Below, one piece after another: positions 7,620-15,243 of a stretch of 28,578 nucleotides of DNA. The stretch spans positions 1-28,578 of the forward strand of contig CAZLIC010000055.1 of NCBI GenBank assembly GCA_964559535.1. The letters are read 5' to 3'. The notes under the pieces are model-generated. The model ran no database searches. It saw only the letters and a list, made by a program, of their open reading frames with translations, and was not told where the DNA came from. Position numbers and translations under genes: made by a program. Source of the DNA: CAZLIC01 sp964559535. Its GTDB lineage: Bacteria > Pseudomonadota > Alphaproteobacteria > Rhodobacterales > Rhodobacteraceae. Position 1 is the first letter of the stretch, and the number at the start of each line of letters is the position of its first letter.

Positions 7620-7646
7620 CAGGCCCCAACCAGAAGGAGACCCCGT

Positions 7647-8660
7647 TTGGGCATCAGCGCGCTGACCCCCCCGACCGCCGCCGAAGACGTTGTCGAAACC
7701 CAGATGGAATTTCCCGACAACCGGCTTCTGATCAGTCTCTGTGGCGAATTCGACCGGAACCTTGCGCAGATCGAACACCAGATGGGGGTGCATGTCCTGC
7801 GGCGCGGCAACAGGCTGGCCGTCGTGGGCGACAAGCCTGCGCGCGATGCGGCGGCGATGGTTCTGCGGGGCCTTTACGGGCGGCTGGAAGGCGGGCGGCC
7901 CGTCACGGCGGGCGACATTGACGGCGCCATCCGCATGTCGCGCATCGCCCCGACCGCGCCCGAGGGCGAGCAGTTCGAGATGTTCACCGGCGGCCGCTAC
8001 GAGCTGCGCACGCGCCGCAAGCCGATCGAGCCGCGGACCGAGGCGCAGAAGGCCTATGTGAAGAACCTGTTCGACCATGAACTGGCCTTCGGCATTGGCC
8101 CCGCGGGGACCGGCAAGACCTATCTTGCCGTGGCGGTGGGCGTGACCATGCTGATTTCGGGGGCGGTGGAAAAGATCATCCTGTCGCGCCCCGCGGTAGA
8201 GGCGGGCGAGCGGCTGGGCTTCCTGCCCGGCGACATGAAAGAGAAAATCGACCCCTACATGCAGCCGCTGTACGACGCGCTGAACGACTTCCTGCCTGCC
8301 AAGCAGGTGGAAAAGCTGATGCAGGAAAAGCGCATCGAGATCGCGCCCTTGGCCTTCATGCGCGGGCGCACGCTGGCCGGCGCCTTCGTGGTGCTGGACG
8401 AGGCGCAGAACGCCACCACCATGCAGATGAAGATGTTCCTGACCCGTCTGGGCGAGGGCAGCCGCATGGTGATCACCGGCGACCGCACGCAGGTGGACCT
8501 GCCGCGCGGCACCGCAAGCGGCCTGCAGGACGCCGAGCGCATCCTGAAGGGCGTGAATGGCGTCAGCTTCAACTACTTCACGGCGAAGGATGTGGTGCGC
8601 CACCCGCTTGTGGCGCGCATCATCGAGGCCTATGACGCCGCCGATGGAGCCGCTGGCTGA
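7647..8660 (+). CDS. phoH: PhoH-like ATPase (YbeZ)
   Basis: A 337-residue protein of the PhoH/YbeZ family, a P-loop NTPase related to helicase cores, linked to RNA metabolism and YbeY-dependent rRNA maturation. Walker A is GPAGTGKT (151-158), Walker B is FVVLDEAQ (247-254), and a conserved TGDRTQVDLP follows at 277-286. An N-terminal KH-like nucleic-acid-binding segment spans roughly residues 25-90. The start is taken as TTG at 7647 because AAGGAGA ends 6 bases before it; an in-frame ATG at 7593 lies inside the leader hairpins and would add an unlikely Arg/Pro-rich tail. It is first in a phoH-ybeY-corC-lnt cluster and its 3' end overlaps ybeY by 17 bases. Confidence 0.93.
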   Translation: MGISALTPPTAAEDVVETQMEFPDNRLLISLCGEFDRNLAQIEHQMGVHVLRRGNRLAVVGDKPARDAAAMVLRGLYGRLEGGRPVTAGDIDGAIRMSRIAPTAPEGEQFEMFTGGRYELRTRRKPIEPRTEAQKAYVKNLFDHELAFGIGPAGTGKTYLAVAVGVTMLISGAVEKIILSRPAVEAGERLGFLPGDMKEKIDPYMQPLYDALNDFLPAKQVEKLMQEKRIEIAPLAFMRGRTLAGAFVVLDEAQNATTMQMKMFLTRLGEGSRMVITGDRTQVDLPRGTASGLQDAERILKGVNGVSFNYFTAKDVVRHPLVARIIEAYDAADGAAG

Positions 8661-9147
8661 GACCGTGATCGAGGATGACCGCTGGGCGGCGCTGGATCTT
8701 CCGGCGCTGTCCGAGCTGGCCTGCCAAGCGGCATTTGCGGCACTGGATCTGGCGCCGCAGGGTTTTTCGATCTGCGTGATGGGCTGCGACGACGCGCGAA
8801 TCGCCATGCTGAACGCCGACTTCCGCGGCAAGCCGCGCCCCACCAACGTGCTGTCCTGGCCCGCATGGGAGCTGGATCGGGCCACGCCCGGGGCCGACCC
8901 CGAACGCCCCGACCCGGGCGAGGTGGATGACCCCGAACATGTGGGCGACATCGCGCTGGCCTGGGAGACCTGCGTGCGCGAGGCCGAGGAACAGGAAAAA
9001 ACCGTTCAGAATCATGTACTTCACCTGATCGTGCATGGCGCCTTGCACTGTCTGGGGTACGATCACGCGGACGATGCCGACGCCGAACGGATGGAGGCGC
9101 TGGAGGTTCACGCTCTTGCAACACTTGGGGTTGAAAACCCATACTAG
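8644..9147 (+). CDS. ybeY: Endoribonuclease YbeY
   Basis: A 167-residue zinc-dependent single-strand endoribonuclease that acts in 16S rRNA 3'-end maturation and 70S quality control. The metal triad is in the family motif H131-x3-H135-x5-H141 (HGALHCLGYDH). The other conserved block, RGKPRPTNVLSW (61-72), is also present. The ATG at 8644 overlaps the phoH end by 17 bases, which indicates coupled translation. A later GTG in the same frame would shorten the N-terminus by 7 residues. Residues 78-98 are a Pro/Asp-rich insertion, and GDIALAWE (101-108) is the conserved helix. Confidence 0.94.
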   Translation: MEPLAETVIEDDRWAALDLPALSELACQAAFAALDLAPQGFSICVMGCDDARIAMLNADFRGKPRPTNVLSWPAWELDRATPGADPERPDPGEVDDPEHVGDIALAWETCVREAEEQEKTVQNHVLHLIVHGALHCLGYDHADDADAERMEALEVHALATLGVENPY

Positions 9148-9189
9148 CAGCGGGCGCCCTTGGGGCGTCGTCACCCGGACAAAGGACAG

Positions 9190-10122
9190 ATGGGCAGTAG
9201 CAACGACGGCTCTACGGCAGCGCAGCGCGCGCCGGGGCCGGAGACCGGTCGGAATACCTTCACAACCGCACGCGGCGATGGCCTGCTGGGCCGTCTGATT
9301 GCCGCCTTGCGCCCTCCTCCCGCCGAGGCCAATCCGCACACGGCGCCGTCTGCGCCCGGACAGGCGCCTTCGGTGCCGGCGGCGCATGGCATGGCCAACC
9401 TGCGCAAGCTGCGTGTCGATGACGTGGCGGTGCCCAAGGTGGACATCACGGCCGTGCCGCTGGACATCGGCAAGGACGAGCTTGTGGCCGTGTTCCGCGA
9501 ACATGGCTTCTCGCGGCTGCCGGTGTACAAGGGCACGCTGGACCATCCGCAGGGGCTGGTGCTGCTGAAGGACCTTGCGCTGCAGCACGGCTTTGGCGTG
9601 GCGGGCCGGTTTTCGTTGAAGAAACTGCTGCGTCCCCTCATCTATGTGCCGCCGTCCATGCCCATCGGCGTGCTGTTGCAGAAGATGCAGCGCGAGCGGG
9701 TGCACATGGCGCTGGTGATCGACGAATACGGCGGCGTCGACGGGCTGGTGACCATCGAGGACCTGATCGAGACGGTGATCGGCGAGATCGAGGACGAGCA
9801 CGACGAGGAAGAGGGCGCGCTGTGGAAGGAAGAGAAGCCCGGCGTGTTCCTGGCCCAGGCCATGGCGCCCCTGGACGAGTTCGAGAATGCCATCGGCCTG
9901 CGGCTGCGCGTGGCCGAGGATGACGAAGAGATCGACACGCTGGGCGGGCTGGTCTTCCTGCGCACCGGCCGGGTGCCCACGCGGGGCGAGGTGGTGACGC
10001 ATGAAAGCGGCGTCGAGTTCGAGGTGATCGAGGCCGATCCGCGGCGGCTGAAGCGGCTGCGCGTGCGGCTGCCGTCGGCGGTGGCGGCGCAGCCTGCCGC
10101 GGTCGCCGAAACGGCGGCATGA
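9190..10122 (+). CDS. corC: CBS-domain transporter-associated protein (CorC/YbeX)
   Basis: A 310-residue soluble protein of the CorC/HlyC family. It has a tandem CBS pair, about residues 75-135 and 140-195, the latter ending in DEYGGVDGLVTIEDLIE. A C-terminal CorC_HlyC domain spans about 215-295 (DTLGGLVFLRTGRVP, GVEFEVIEADPRRLKRLRV). Family members are linked to magnesium/cobalt efflux and, as YbeX, to ribosome metabolism. There is no membrane (DUF21) part. The ATG at 9190 is preceded by AAAGGA at short spacing. The N-terminal 65 residues are low-complexity and probably disordered. The order ybeY-corC-lnt is widely conserved, and its stop overlaps the lnt start. Confidence 0.9.
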   Translation: MGSSNDGSTAAQRAPGPETGRNTFTTARGDGLLGRLIAALRPPPAEANPHTAPSAPGQAPSVPAAHGMANLRKLRVDDVAVPKVDITAVPLDIGKDELVAVFREHGFSRLPVYKGTLDHPQGLVLLKDLALQHGFGVAGRFSLKKLLRPLIYVPPSMPIGVLLQKMQRERVHMALVIDEYGGVDGLVTIEDLIETVIGEIEDEHDEEEGALWKEEKPGVFLAQAMAPLDEFENAIGLRLRVAEDDEEIDTLGGLVFLRTGRVPTRGEVVTHESGVEFEVIEADPRRLKRLRVRLPSAVAAQPAAVAETAA

Positions 10123-11627
10123 TGGCGTCCTCAGCGCCAGAGTTGACCGGCTGGCGGGCACGGGGTACGGCCTTCGGGCTGGGTGCCGTGGCCGCCTGCG
10201 GGCAGGCACCGCTGGGGTTCTGGTGGCTGGCGCTGCCGGCCTTTGCCGCGATCATTGCGCTGGTGGCACGGGCGCCGGACATGCGGCGCGCCGCCGGTTT
10301 GGCCTGGTGGGCCGGGGCCGGGCATTTTGCGCTGGCGCTGAGCTGGATCGTCGAGCCCTTCCTGATCGACATTGGCCGTCACGGCTGGATGGCGCCGTTT
10401 GCGCTGGTGCTGATGGCCGGGGGGCTGGCGCTGTTCTGGGCCTTGGCGGGGGCAGTGTCGGTGGGGTTCCGATGGCGGGCGCTGGGCTTTGCCGTGGCCC
10501 TGGCCGCAGCAGAATATGCCCGCAGCCAGGTGTTCACCGGCTTCCCCTGGGCCTTGCCCGGCCACATCTGGATCGGCGCGGCGCCGGGGCAGGGCGCCGC
10601 TTTTGCCGGGGCACATGGCCTGACGCTGGCAACCCTTCTGGTGGCCGTGCTGCCCGTAGCCTGGGGCTGGCGCGGTGCGGTGGCGGTGGTGGGGGTGGTG
10701 GCAGCCGCATGGTGGGGCGGCACGGCGCGCCTTTCCCTTCCCCTGCCCGCACGCGCCGACGCGCCCTTGATCCGTCTGGTCCAGCCCAACACCGATCAGG
10801 CCGGGAAATGGGACCGCACCCGTGCCCGCGCCATCATGGACACCCAGCTGGCGATGACAGCCGCCGCGCCGCCCGTGGAACTGGTGATCTGGCCCGAAAC
10901 CTCGATCCCCTACCTGCTGGACGGCGCGCCTGACATTCCGCTGGCGCTGGCCGGGGCGGGGCAGGGGGCGCCGGTGCTGGCGGGGGTGCAGCGCACCGAC
11001 GGCACGGCCCGCTTCTGGAACAGCCTGATCGTTGCCGCGCCCGACGGGCAGGTTGCTGCCAGCTATGACAAGCATCATCTTGTCCCCTTTGGCGAATACC
11101 TGCCGCTGGGCGACCTGGTCTATGCCTGGACGGGACTGGGCGCCTTTGCCACGGTCGAGGGGTATGGCTATTCGGCCGGGCCCGGCCCCGCGGTGCTGGA
11201 CCTGGGGCCGCGGCTGGGCCGGGCCATCCCGCTGATCTGCTACGAGGCGGTGTTTCCCGAAATCCCGCGCCATGCGCCGGGGCCGCGCGCCGACTGGATG
11301 GTGCAGATCACCAATGACGCCTGGTTCGGCGTGCTGACCGGGCCGTTCCAGCATTTCGCCCTGGCCCGGTTGCGCGCGGTGGAAATGGGCCTGCCGCTGG
11401 TGCGCGTGGCCAACACCGGCGTCACCGGCGTGATCGACGCGCGCGGCATGGTGACGGCAGCGCTGCCCTTCGGCACCCGCGGCACGCTGGATGCCGCGCT
11501 GCCCCCCGCGCTGCCGCCCACACCCTATGCCCGGTTCGGCGACACCCCGGTGCTCATGTTGCTGGCCGGTCTGTTCCTGCTGGCCCGCCCGCGCCGCCCT
11601 CTTGACCGGAACGTGACACAGGCGTAG
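10119..11627 (+). CDS. lnt: Apolipoprotein N-acyltransferase
   Basis: A 502-residue inner-membrane enzyme that adds the third acyl chain to the N-terminal cysteine of lipoproteins, a step needed for sorting to the outer membrane. The first about 215 residues are a run of hydrophobic helices. The rest is a periplasmic nitrilase-like domain with the catalytic triad E260 (WPETSIP), K318 (YDKHHLVPFGEY) and C374 (LICYEAVFPE), and the conserved NDAWFG. A final membrane helix is near residues 470-490 (VLMLLAGLFLLA). The start overlaps the corC stop (ATGATG, so 10122 is equally possible). Its substrates would include the two lipoproteins encoded in this window. Confidence 0.96.
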   Translation: MMASSAPELTGWRARGTAFGLGAVAACGQAPLGFWWLALPAFAAIIALVARAPDMRRAAGLAWWAGAGHFALALSWIVEPFLIDIGRHGWMAPFALVLMAGGLALFWALAGAVSVGFRWRALGFAVALAAAEYARSQVFTGFPWALPGHIWIGAAPGQGAAFAGAHGLTLATLLVAVLPVAWGWRGAVAVVGVVAAAWWGGTARLSLPLPARADAPLIRLVQPNTDQAGKWDRTRARAIMDTQLAMTAAAPPVELVIWPETSIPYLLDGAPDIPLALAGAGQGAPVLAGVQRTDGTARFWNSLIVAAPDGQVAASYDKHHLVPFGEYLPLGDLVYAWTGLGAFATVEGYGYSAGPGPAVLDLGPRLGRAIPLICYEAVFPEIPRHAPGPRADWMVQITNDAWFGVLTGPFQHFALARLRAVEMGLPLVRVANTGVTGVIDARGMVTAALPFGTRGTLDAALPPALPPTPYARFGDTPVLMLLAGLFLLARPRRPLDRNVTQA

Positions 11628-11639
11628 CGCAGTTCAACC

Positions 11640-11686
11640 TGTCACAACGGCTTCCTGGCGTGGCAGCGAAACCCAATGGAGCGCTC
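11640..11686 (+). ncRNA. SAM/SAH riboswitch upstream of metK
   Basis: The sequence matches the small SAM/SAH riboswitch class known from Rhodobacterales metK leaders. GTCAC (11641-11645) pairs with GTGGC (11660-11664). The loop has the hallmark AACGGCTTCCTGGC, and CAATGGAGCGCT follows downstream. CTTCC (11651-11655) in the loop is complementary to GGAG (11678-11681), which is the Shine-Dalgarno sequence of metK. Pseudoknot formation on ligand binding would therefore hide the ribosome-binding site and reduce MetK synthesis when SAM is plentiful. The only spacer before the metK ATG is CTCTTCCC. The match is from memory of the consensus, not a model search. Confidence 0.9.
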
Positions 11687-11691
11687 TTCCC

Positions 11692-12891
11692 ATGTCTCGC
11701 CAAGACTATGTGTTCACCTCGGAATCCGTGTCCGAAGGTCACCCCGACAAGCTGTGCGACCGCGTGTCGGATTCCGTTCTGGACTATCTGCTGGAACAGG
11801 ACCCGGCCGCGCGCGTGGCCTGCGAAACCTTTGCCACCACCGGCCTTGTGGTCATCGGCGGCGAGATCGGCCTGCCCGACCGTGACGGGCGCCCCGGCGC
11901 CGAGCGGCTGAAAGACGTGATGGGCCGCATCCCGCAGATCGCCCGCGATGCCATCCGCGACATCGGGTACGAGCAGGAGAAGTTCCACTGGAACACCTGC
12001 CACGTGATGAACTTCCTGCACGAACAGTCGGTCGACATCGCGCAGGGCGTCACCGGCGAGGCCGGGCGCGAGGAAGGCGCGGGCGACCAGGGCATCATGT
12101 TCGGCTATGCCACGGACGAAACGCCCGAGCTGATGCCCTCGCCCATCCTGTACGCCCACAAGATTTTGAAGCGCCTGTCCGAAGCGCGCAAGTCCGGCGC
12201 CGAGCCGCTGCTGCGCCCCGACGCCAAGTCGCAGCTGTCGATCCGCTATGCGGGCGGCCAGCCGGTCGAGGTGACGTCGATCGTGCTGTCGACGCAGCAT
12301 GAATCCAAGGCGCAGTCGAGTGCCGACATCCGCGCCATCGTGGAACCCCACATCCGCGATGTGCTGCCCCAGGGCTGGATCACCGGCAAGACGCAATGGC
12401 ACGTGAACCCCACCGGGTCTTTCGTGATCGGCGGGCCGGATGGTGACGCCGGGCTGACCGGGCGCAAGATCATCGTCGATACCTATGGCGGCGCGGCCCC
12501 GCACGGCGGCGGCGCCTTCAGCGGCAAGGACCCTACCAAGGTGGACCGGTCGGCCGCCTATGCCGCGCGCTATCTGGCCAAGAACGTGGTGGCGTCCGGG
12601 CTGGCGCGGCGCTGCACGCTGCAGGTCAGCTATGCCATCGGCGTGGCACGCCCGCTGTCGATCTATGTCGACACGCACGGCACCGGCACCGTGCCCGAAG
12701 CCGCCATCGAACGCGCCGTGGCCCAGGTGATGGACCTCACGCCGCGCGGCATCCGCACGCACCTGTCGCTGAACCGCCCGATCTATGCCCGCACCTCGGC
12801 CTATGGCCACTTCGGCCGGGCGACCACCGATGACGGCGCTTTCAGCTGGGAACGCACCGATCTGGCCGATGCGCTGAAGCGGGCCGTCTAG
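11692..12891 (+). CDS. metK: S-adenosylmethionine synthase
   Basis: A 399-residue enzyme that makes SAM from methionine and ATP. Diagnostic blocks are EGHPDKLCD (residues 15-23), with the ATP-binding His17 and Lys20, EEGAGDQGIMFGYAT around residue 130, and GGGAFSGKDPTKVDRSAAY around residue 272. The length is near that of the E. coli enzyme (384) with small insertions typical of alphaproteobacteria. The ATG at 11692 follows the riboswitch-embedded GGAG. SAM made here is used by MiaB and TrmB encoded nearby. The following VOC gene begins immediately at the stop codon. Confidence 0.98.
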   Translation: MSRQDYVFTSESVSEGHPDKLCDRVSDSVLDYLLEQDPAARVACETFATTGLVVIGGEIGLPDRDGRPGAERLKDVMGRIPQIARDAIRDIGYEQEKFHWNTCHVMNFLHEQSVDIAQGVTGEAGREEGAGDQGIMFGYATDETPELMPSPILYAHKILKRLSEARKSGAEPLLRPDAKSQLSIRYAGGQPVEVTSIVLSTQHESKAQSSADIRAIVEPHIRDVLPQGWITGKTQWHVNPTGSFVIGGPDGDAGLTGRKIIVDTYGGAAPHGGGAFSGKDPTKVDRSAAYAARYLAKNVVASGLARRCTLQVSYAIGVARPLSIYVDTHGTGTVPEAAIERAVAQVMDLTPRGIRTHLSLNRPIYARTSAYGHFGRATTDDGAFSWERTDLADALKRAV

Positions 12892-13332
12892 GTGGGCAAC
12901 GGCAGCCCGCCCCGGACCGGCTGGGCCATGCAGATGACCGAGATGATGGTCAGCGACTGGTCACAGTCGCTGGCCTTCTGGACGGGCGTGTTGGGCTTTG
13001 CCGTGGCCTATACCCGCCCGGCGCAGAAGTTCGCCTATCTGGAACGCCCCGAGGGCGCGCAGCTGATGATCTACGAACGCGACGGCGACTGGGAGACGGG
13101 GCCGCTGGAGCCACCCTATGGCCGCGGCGTGGTGGTGCAGGTCTATGTGGCCGATGCCGCCGCGCTGGCCAAGCGGGTGCAGGCGGCGGGGCTGCCGTTC
13201 TATGTTCCGTTGCGCGAGAAATGGCGCGACTGGGGTGACAGGCAGGGCGGCCAGCGCGAGTTTCTGGTGCAAGACCCGGACGGCTATCTGGTGATGGTGG
13301 CCGAACGCATTGGCGAACGCCCGCTGCCCTGA
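12892..13332 (+). CDS. VOC (glyoxalase/bleomycin-resistance fold) family protein
   Basis: A 146-residue single-domain vicinal-oxygen-chelate protein. Two beta-alpha-beta modules are visible: EMMVSDWSQSLAFWTGVLGF near the N-terminus, and VVVQVYVADAAALAKRVQAAGLPF followed by QREFLVQDPDGYLVMVAERIG. This is the pattern of the bleomycin-resistance-like subgroup. Substrate and metal use cannot be deduced. The start is uncertain: GTG at 12892 directly abuts the metK stop, while the ATG at 12928 would give 134 residues but begin on the first strand. The tight spacing suggests co-transcription with metK. Drug resistance should not be assumed from the fold. Confidence 0.8.
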   Translation: MGNGSPPRTGWAMQMTEMMVSDWSQSLAFWTGVLGFAVAYTRPAQKFAYLERPEGAQLMIYERDGDWETGPLEPPYGRGVVVQVYVADAAALAKRVQAAGLPFYVPLREKWRDWGDRQGGQREFLVQDPDGYLVMVAERIGERPLP

Positions 13333-13375
13333 CCCGCCCTTGCGTGGCCCGGCCCAAGCAGGTAGGCGCCCGCGC

Positions 13376-14068
13376 ATGAACGACACCGCCTCGATCGCCG
13401 CTGCCGAACGGCGCAACTTCTATGGCCGCATCCGCGGCAAGACAATGCGCGCCAGCCAGCAGGACTATCTGGCCGATCTGGACCGCTGGCGCCTGCCCGG
13501 CATCGCGCGCGACGAAAATCCCGGCCGTGACACCATGGCCCACCCCTTTCCGGGGCGGCCGCTGTGGCTGGAAGTGGGCTTTGGCAGCGGAGAGCATCTG
13601 GTGCACATCGCTCAGGCCAATCCGGGCGTCGGGCTGATCGGGGCCGAGCCCTTTGTGAACGGCCTTGCCACCTGCCTGGGCAAGCTGCGCGCCATGCCTG
13701 GTGCCGCCGTGCGACTGTACCCCGGCGACGTGCGCGACCTGCTGGAGGTGCTGCCCCCGGCCGGGCTGGCGCGCGCGTACCTGAACTACCCCGACCCCTG
13801 GCCCAAGGCCCGCCACCACCGCCGCCGCTTTGTCACCCCGGGCTACCTGCAGCCCCTGGCCCGCGCCATGGCCCCGGGCGCCGAGTTGCGGCTGGCCACC
13901 GACATTGCCGACTACGCCCGCCAGGCGCGCGAGGAGGTGCCGCCCGCCGGGTTTGCCCTGCACTCCGACAGCGGCACGCCATGGGACGGCTGGACCTCGA
14001 CCCGCTACGAACAGAAGGCGCTGCGTGAAGGCCGTGTGCCGCAGTATCTGGTGTTCCGCCGCATCTGA
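13376..14068 (+). CDS. trmB: tRNA (guanine46-N7)-methyltransferase
   Basis: A 230-residue SAM-dependent methyltransferase that makes m7G46 in the tRNA variable loop. The SAM-binding motif is EVGFGSGEH (66-74). The family catalytic block is NYPDPWPKARHHRRR (137-151), here with Tyr where Phe is usual. The C-terminal substrate motif is TRYEQKAL (209-216). The N-terminus has the family's RIRGKTMRASQ. The ATG at 13376 was chosen on length and N-terminal fit; a clear ribosome-binding site is lacking. It lies 43 bases after the VOC gene and is probably part of the metK transcription unit. Confidence 0.95.
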   Translation: MNDTASIAAAERRNFYGRIRGKTMRASQQDYLADLDRWRLPGIARDENPGRDTMAHPFPGRPLWLEVGFGSGEHLVHIAQANPGVGLIGAEPFVNGLATCLGKLRAMPGAAVRLYPGDVRDLLEVLPPAGLARAYLNYPDPWPKARHHRRRFVTPGYLQPLARAMAPGAELRLATDIADYARQAREEVPPAGFALHSDSGTPWDGWTSTRYEQKALREGRVPQYLVFRRI

Positions 14069-14137
14069 CAGGTGATTTCCGCCTGCGGTTGTGCCAGACT
14101 GACGGCGTTCAGCGATCCGTCATTGCAGGGGCCACCC

Positions 14138-15211
14138 ATGAAGATCACCAATTGTCACATTCACACGTTCACCTCCCGGCATGTGCCGGTGAACTATCCC
14201 TACATCTGGCTGCGGCCCCTGAAGATGGTGCCACAGGTGCTCTGGTTTCTTGCGATCCTTTTTCGCCTGATCGGGCTAGAGGAATTCTCGGCCAAGCTCT
14301 CTCGGCTCTACAAGTTCAACGCCGAAGGGTCCAAGCGCAGCCAGGCCGACATTCTGGACACCATCATTCCGATGTACCCGAAGGACACGCGCTTTGTCGT
14401 GCTGCCGATGGACCTGTCGCAGGCGGGCTGGGGGGCGCCGCCTGTCAGCGTGAACGACCAGCACACCGAACTGGACGAAATACGCAATGACCCGCGGTTC
14501 CGTGGGCTGGTGATCCCCTTCGCCACGCTGGACCCCCGGCGTGACGGTGCGGCGGATGAAGCCGCCTACTGGATCGAGAAGCGCGGCTTCCGCGGGTTGA
14601 AGGTCTATCCCCGCCTTGGCTTTCCGCCTTGCCACAAGGTGCTGATGGACCGCATCTATCCCATGCTGGTCGAACGCAACCTGCCGGTGATGACGCATTG
14701 TTCGGGCGGCGGTGTGCAGGGTCGCTACCTTTCGCGCTGGAAGGCGAACGAATGGTCCGCGCCCTTGGCCTGGAAACCCGTGCGCGACCGCTTTCCCGAC
14801 CTGCGCGTGTGCCTTGCGCATTTCGGCGGCATGACGTCGTGGAAGGCCTATGTCGACGATGGCATCGACCCGCGCGACCCCAAGGCGTCCGAAGACAACT
14901 GGCAGTCCTGCATCCGCGACATGATCGGCGGCGACGACTGGCCGAACCTCTGGACGGACATCAGCTATACCCTGTTCGAGTTCGAGGCCTATGTGCCGTT
15001 CCTGAAAATCTTCCTTCAGGACCCGAAACTGGCCGACCGGGTGCTGTTCGGCTCGGACTTCTACATGACGCGGCAAGAGGCGCTGTCGGAACGCGCGGTG
15101 TGCTTCCGCCTGCGCGCCGCTTTGGGGGATGACATGTTCCGCAAGATCGCCGTCGAGAACCCGAAGATATGGCTGGGTGAAACGCTGGACGCGGCCCAGG
15201 GCATCGGCTAA
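14138..15211 (+). CDS. Amidohydrolase family protein (amidohydro_2 type)
   Basis: A 357-residue TIM-barrel metal hydrolase or decarboxylase-like protein. Metal-ligand motifs are in the expected order: NCHIHTF at residues 5-11, GLKVYPRLGFPP, MTHCSGGG, CLAHFGG and LFGSDFYM near the end. An unusual hydrophobic stretch follows the first motif (residues 30-47, MVPQVLWFLAILFRLIGL). It is too interrupted by charge to be a clear membrane helix but could touch a membrane or line the active site. The substrate is unknown. The ATG at 14138 has only a weak purine run (CAGGGG) upstream. It lies 69 bases after trmB and 32 before aroA, all on the same strand. Confidence 0.8.
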   Translation: MKITNCHIHTFTSRHVPVNYPYIWLRPLKMVPQVLWFLAILFRLIGLEEFSAKLSRLYKFNAEGSKRSQADILDTIIPMYPKDTRFVVLPMDLSQAGWGAPPVSVNDQHTELDEIRNDPRFRGLVIPFATLDPRRDGAADEAAYWIEKRGFRGLKVYPRLGFPPCHKVLMDRIYPMLVERNLPVMTHCSGGGVQGRYLSRWKANEWSAPLAWKPVRDRFPDLRVCLAHFGGMTSWKAYVDDGIDPRDPKASEDNWQSCIRDMIGGDDWPNLWTDISYTLFEFEAYVPFLKIFLQDPKLADRVLFGSDFYMTRQEALSERAVCFRLRAALGDDMFRKIAVENPKIWLGETLDAAQGIG

Positions 15212-15243
15212 CCCCTGCGGCGCCACGCAAAAGGGAAACGCCC

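Noticed and set aside
7386..8951. 521-codon open frame antisense to phoH and ybeY
   Set aside because: Overlaps two conserved genes and crosses a strong terminator hairpin; composition is not protein-like.
12892..13332. Calling the VOC protein a bleomycin or fosfomycin resistance gene
   Set aside because: The fold is shared by many unrelated enzymes and binding proteins, and nothing in the context points to resistance.
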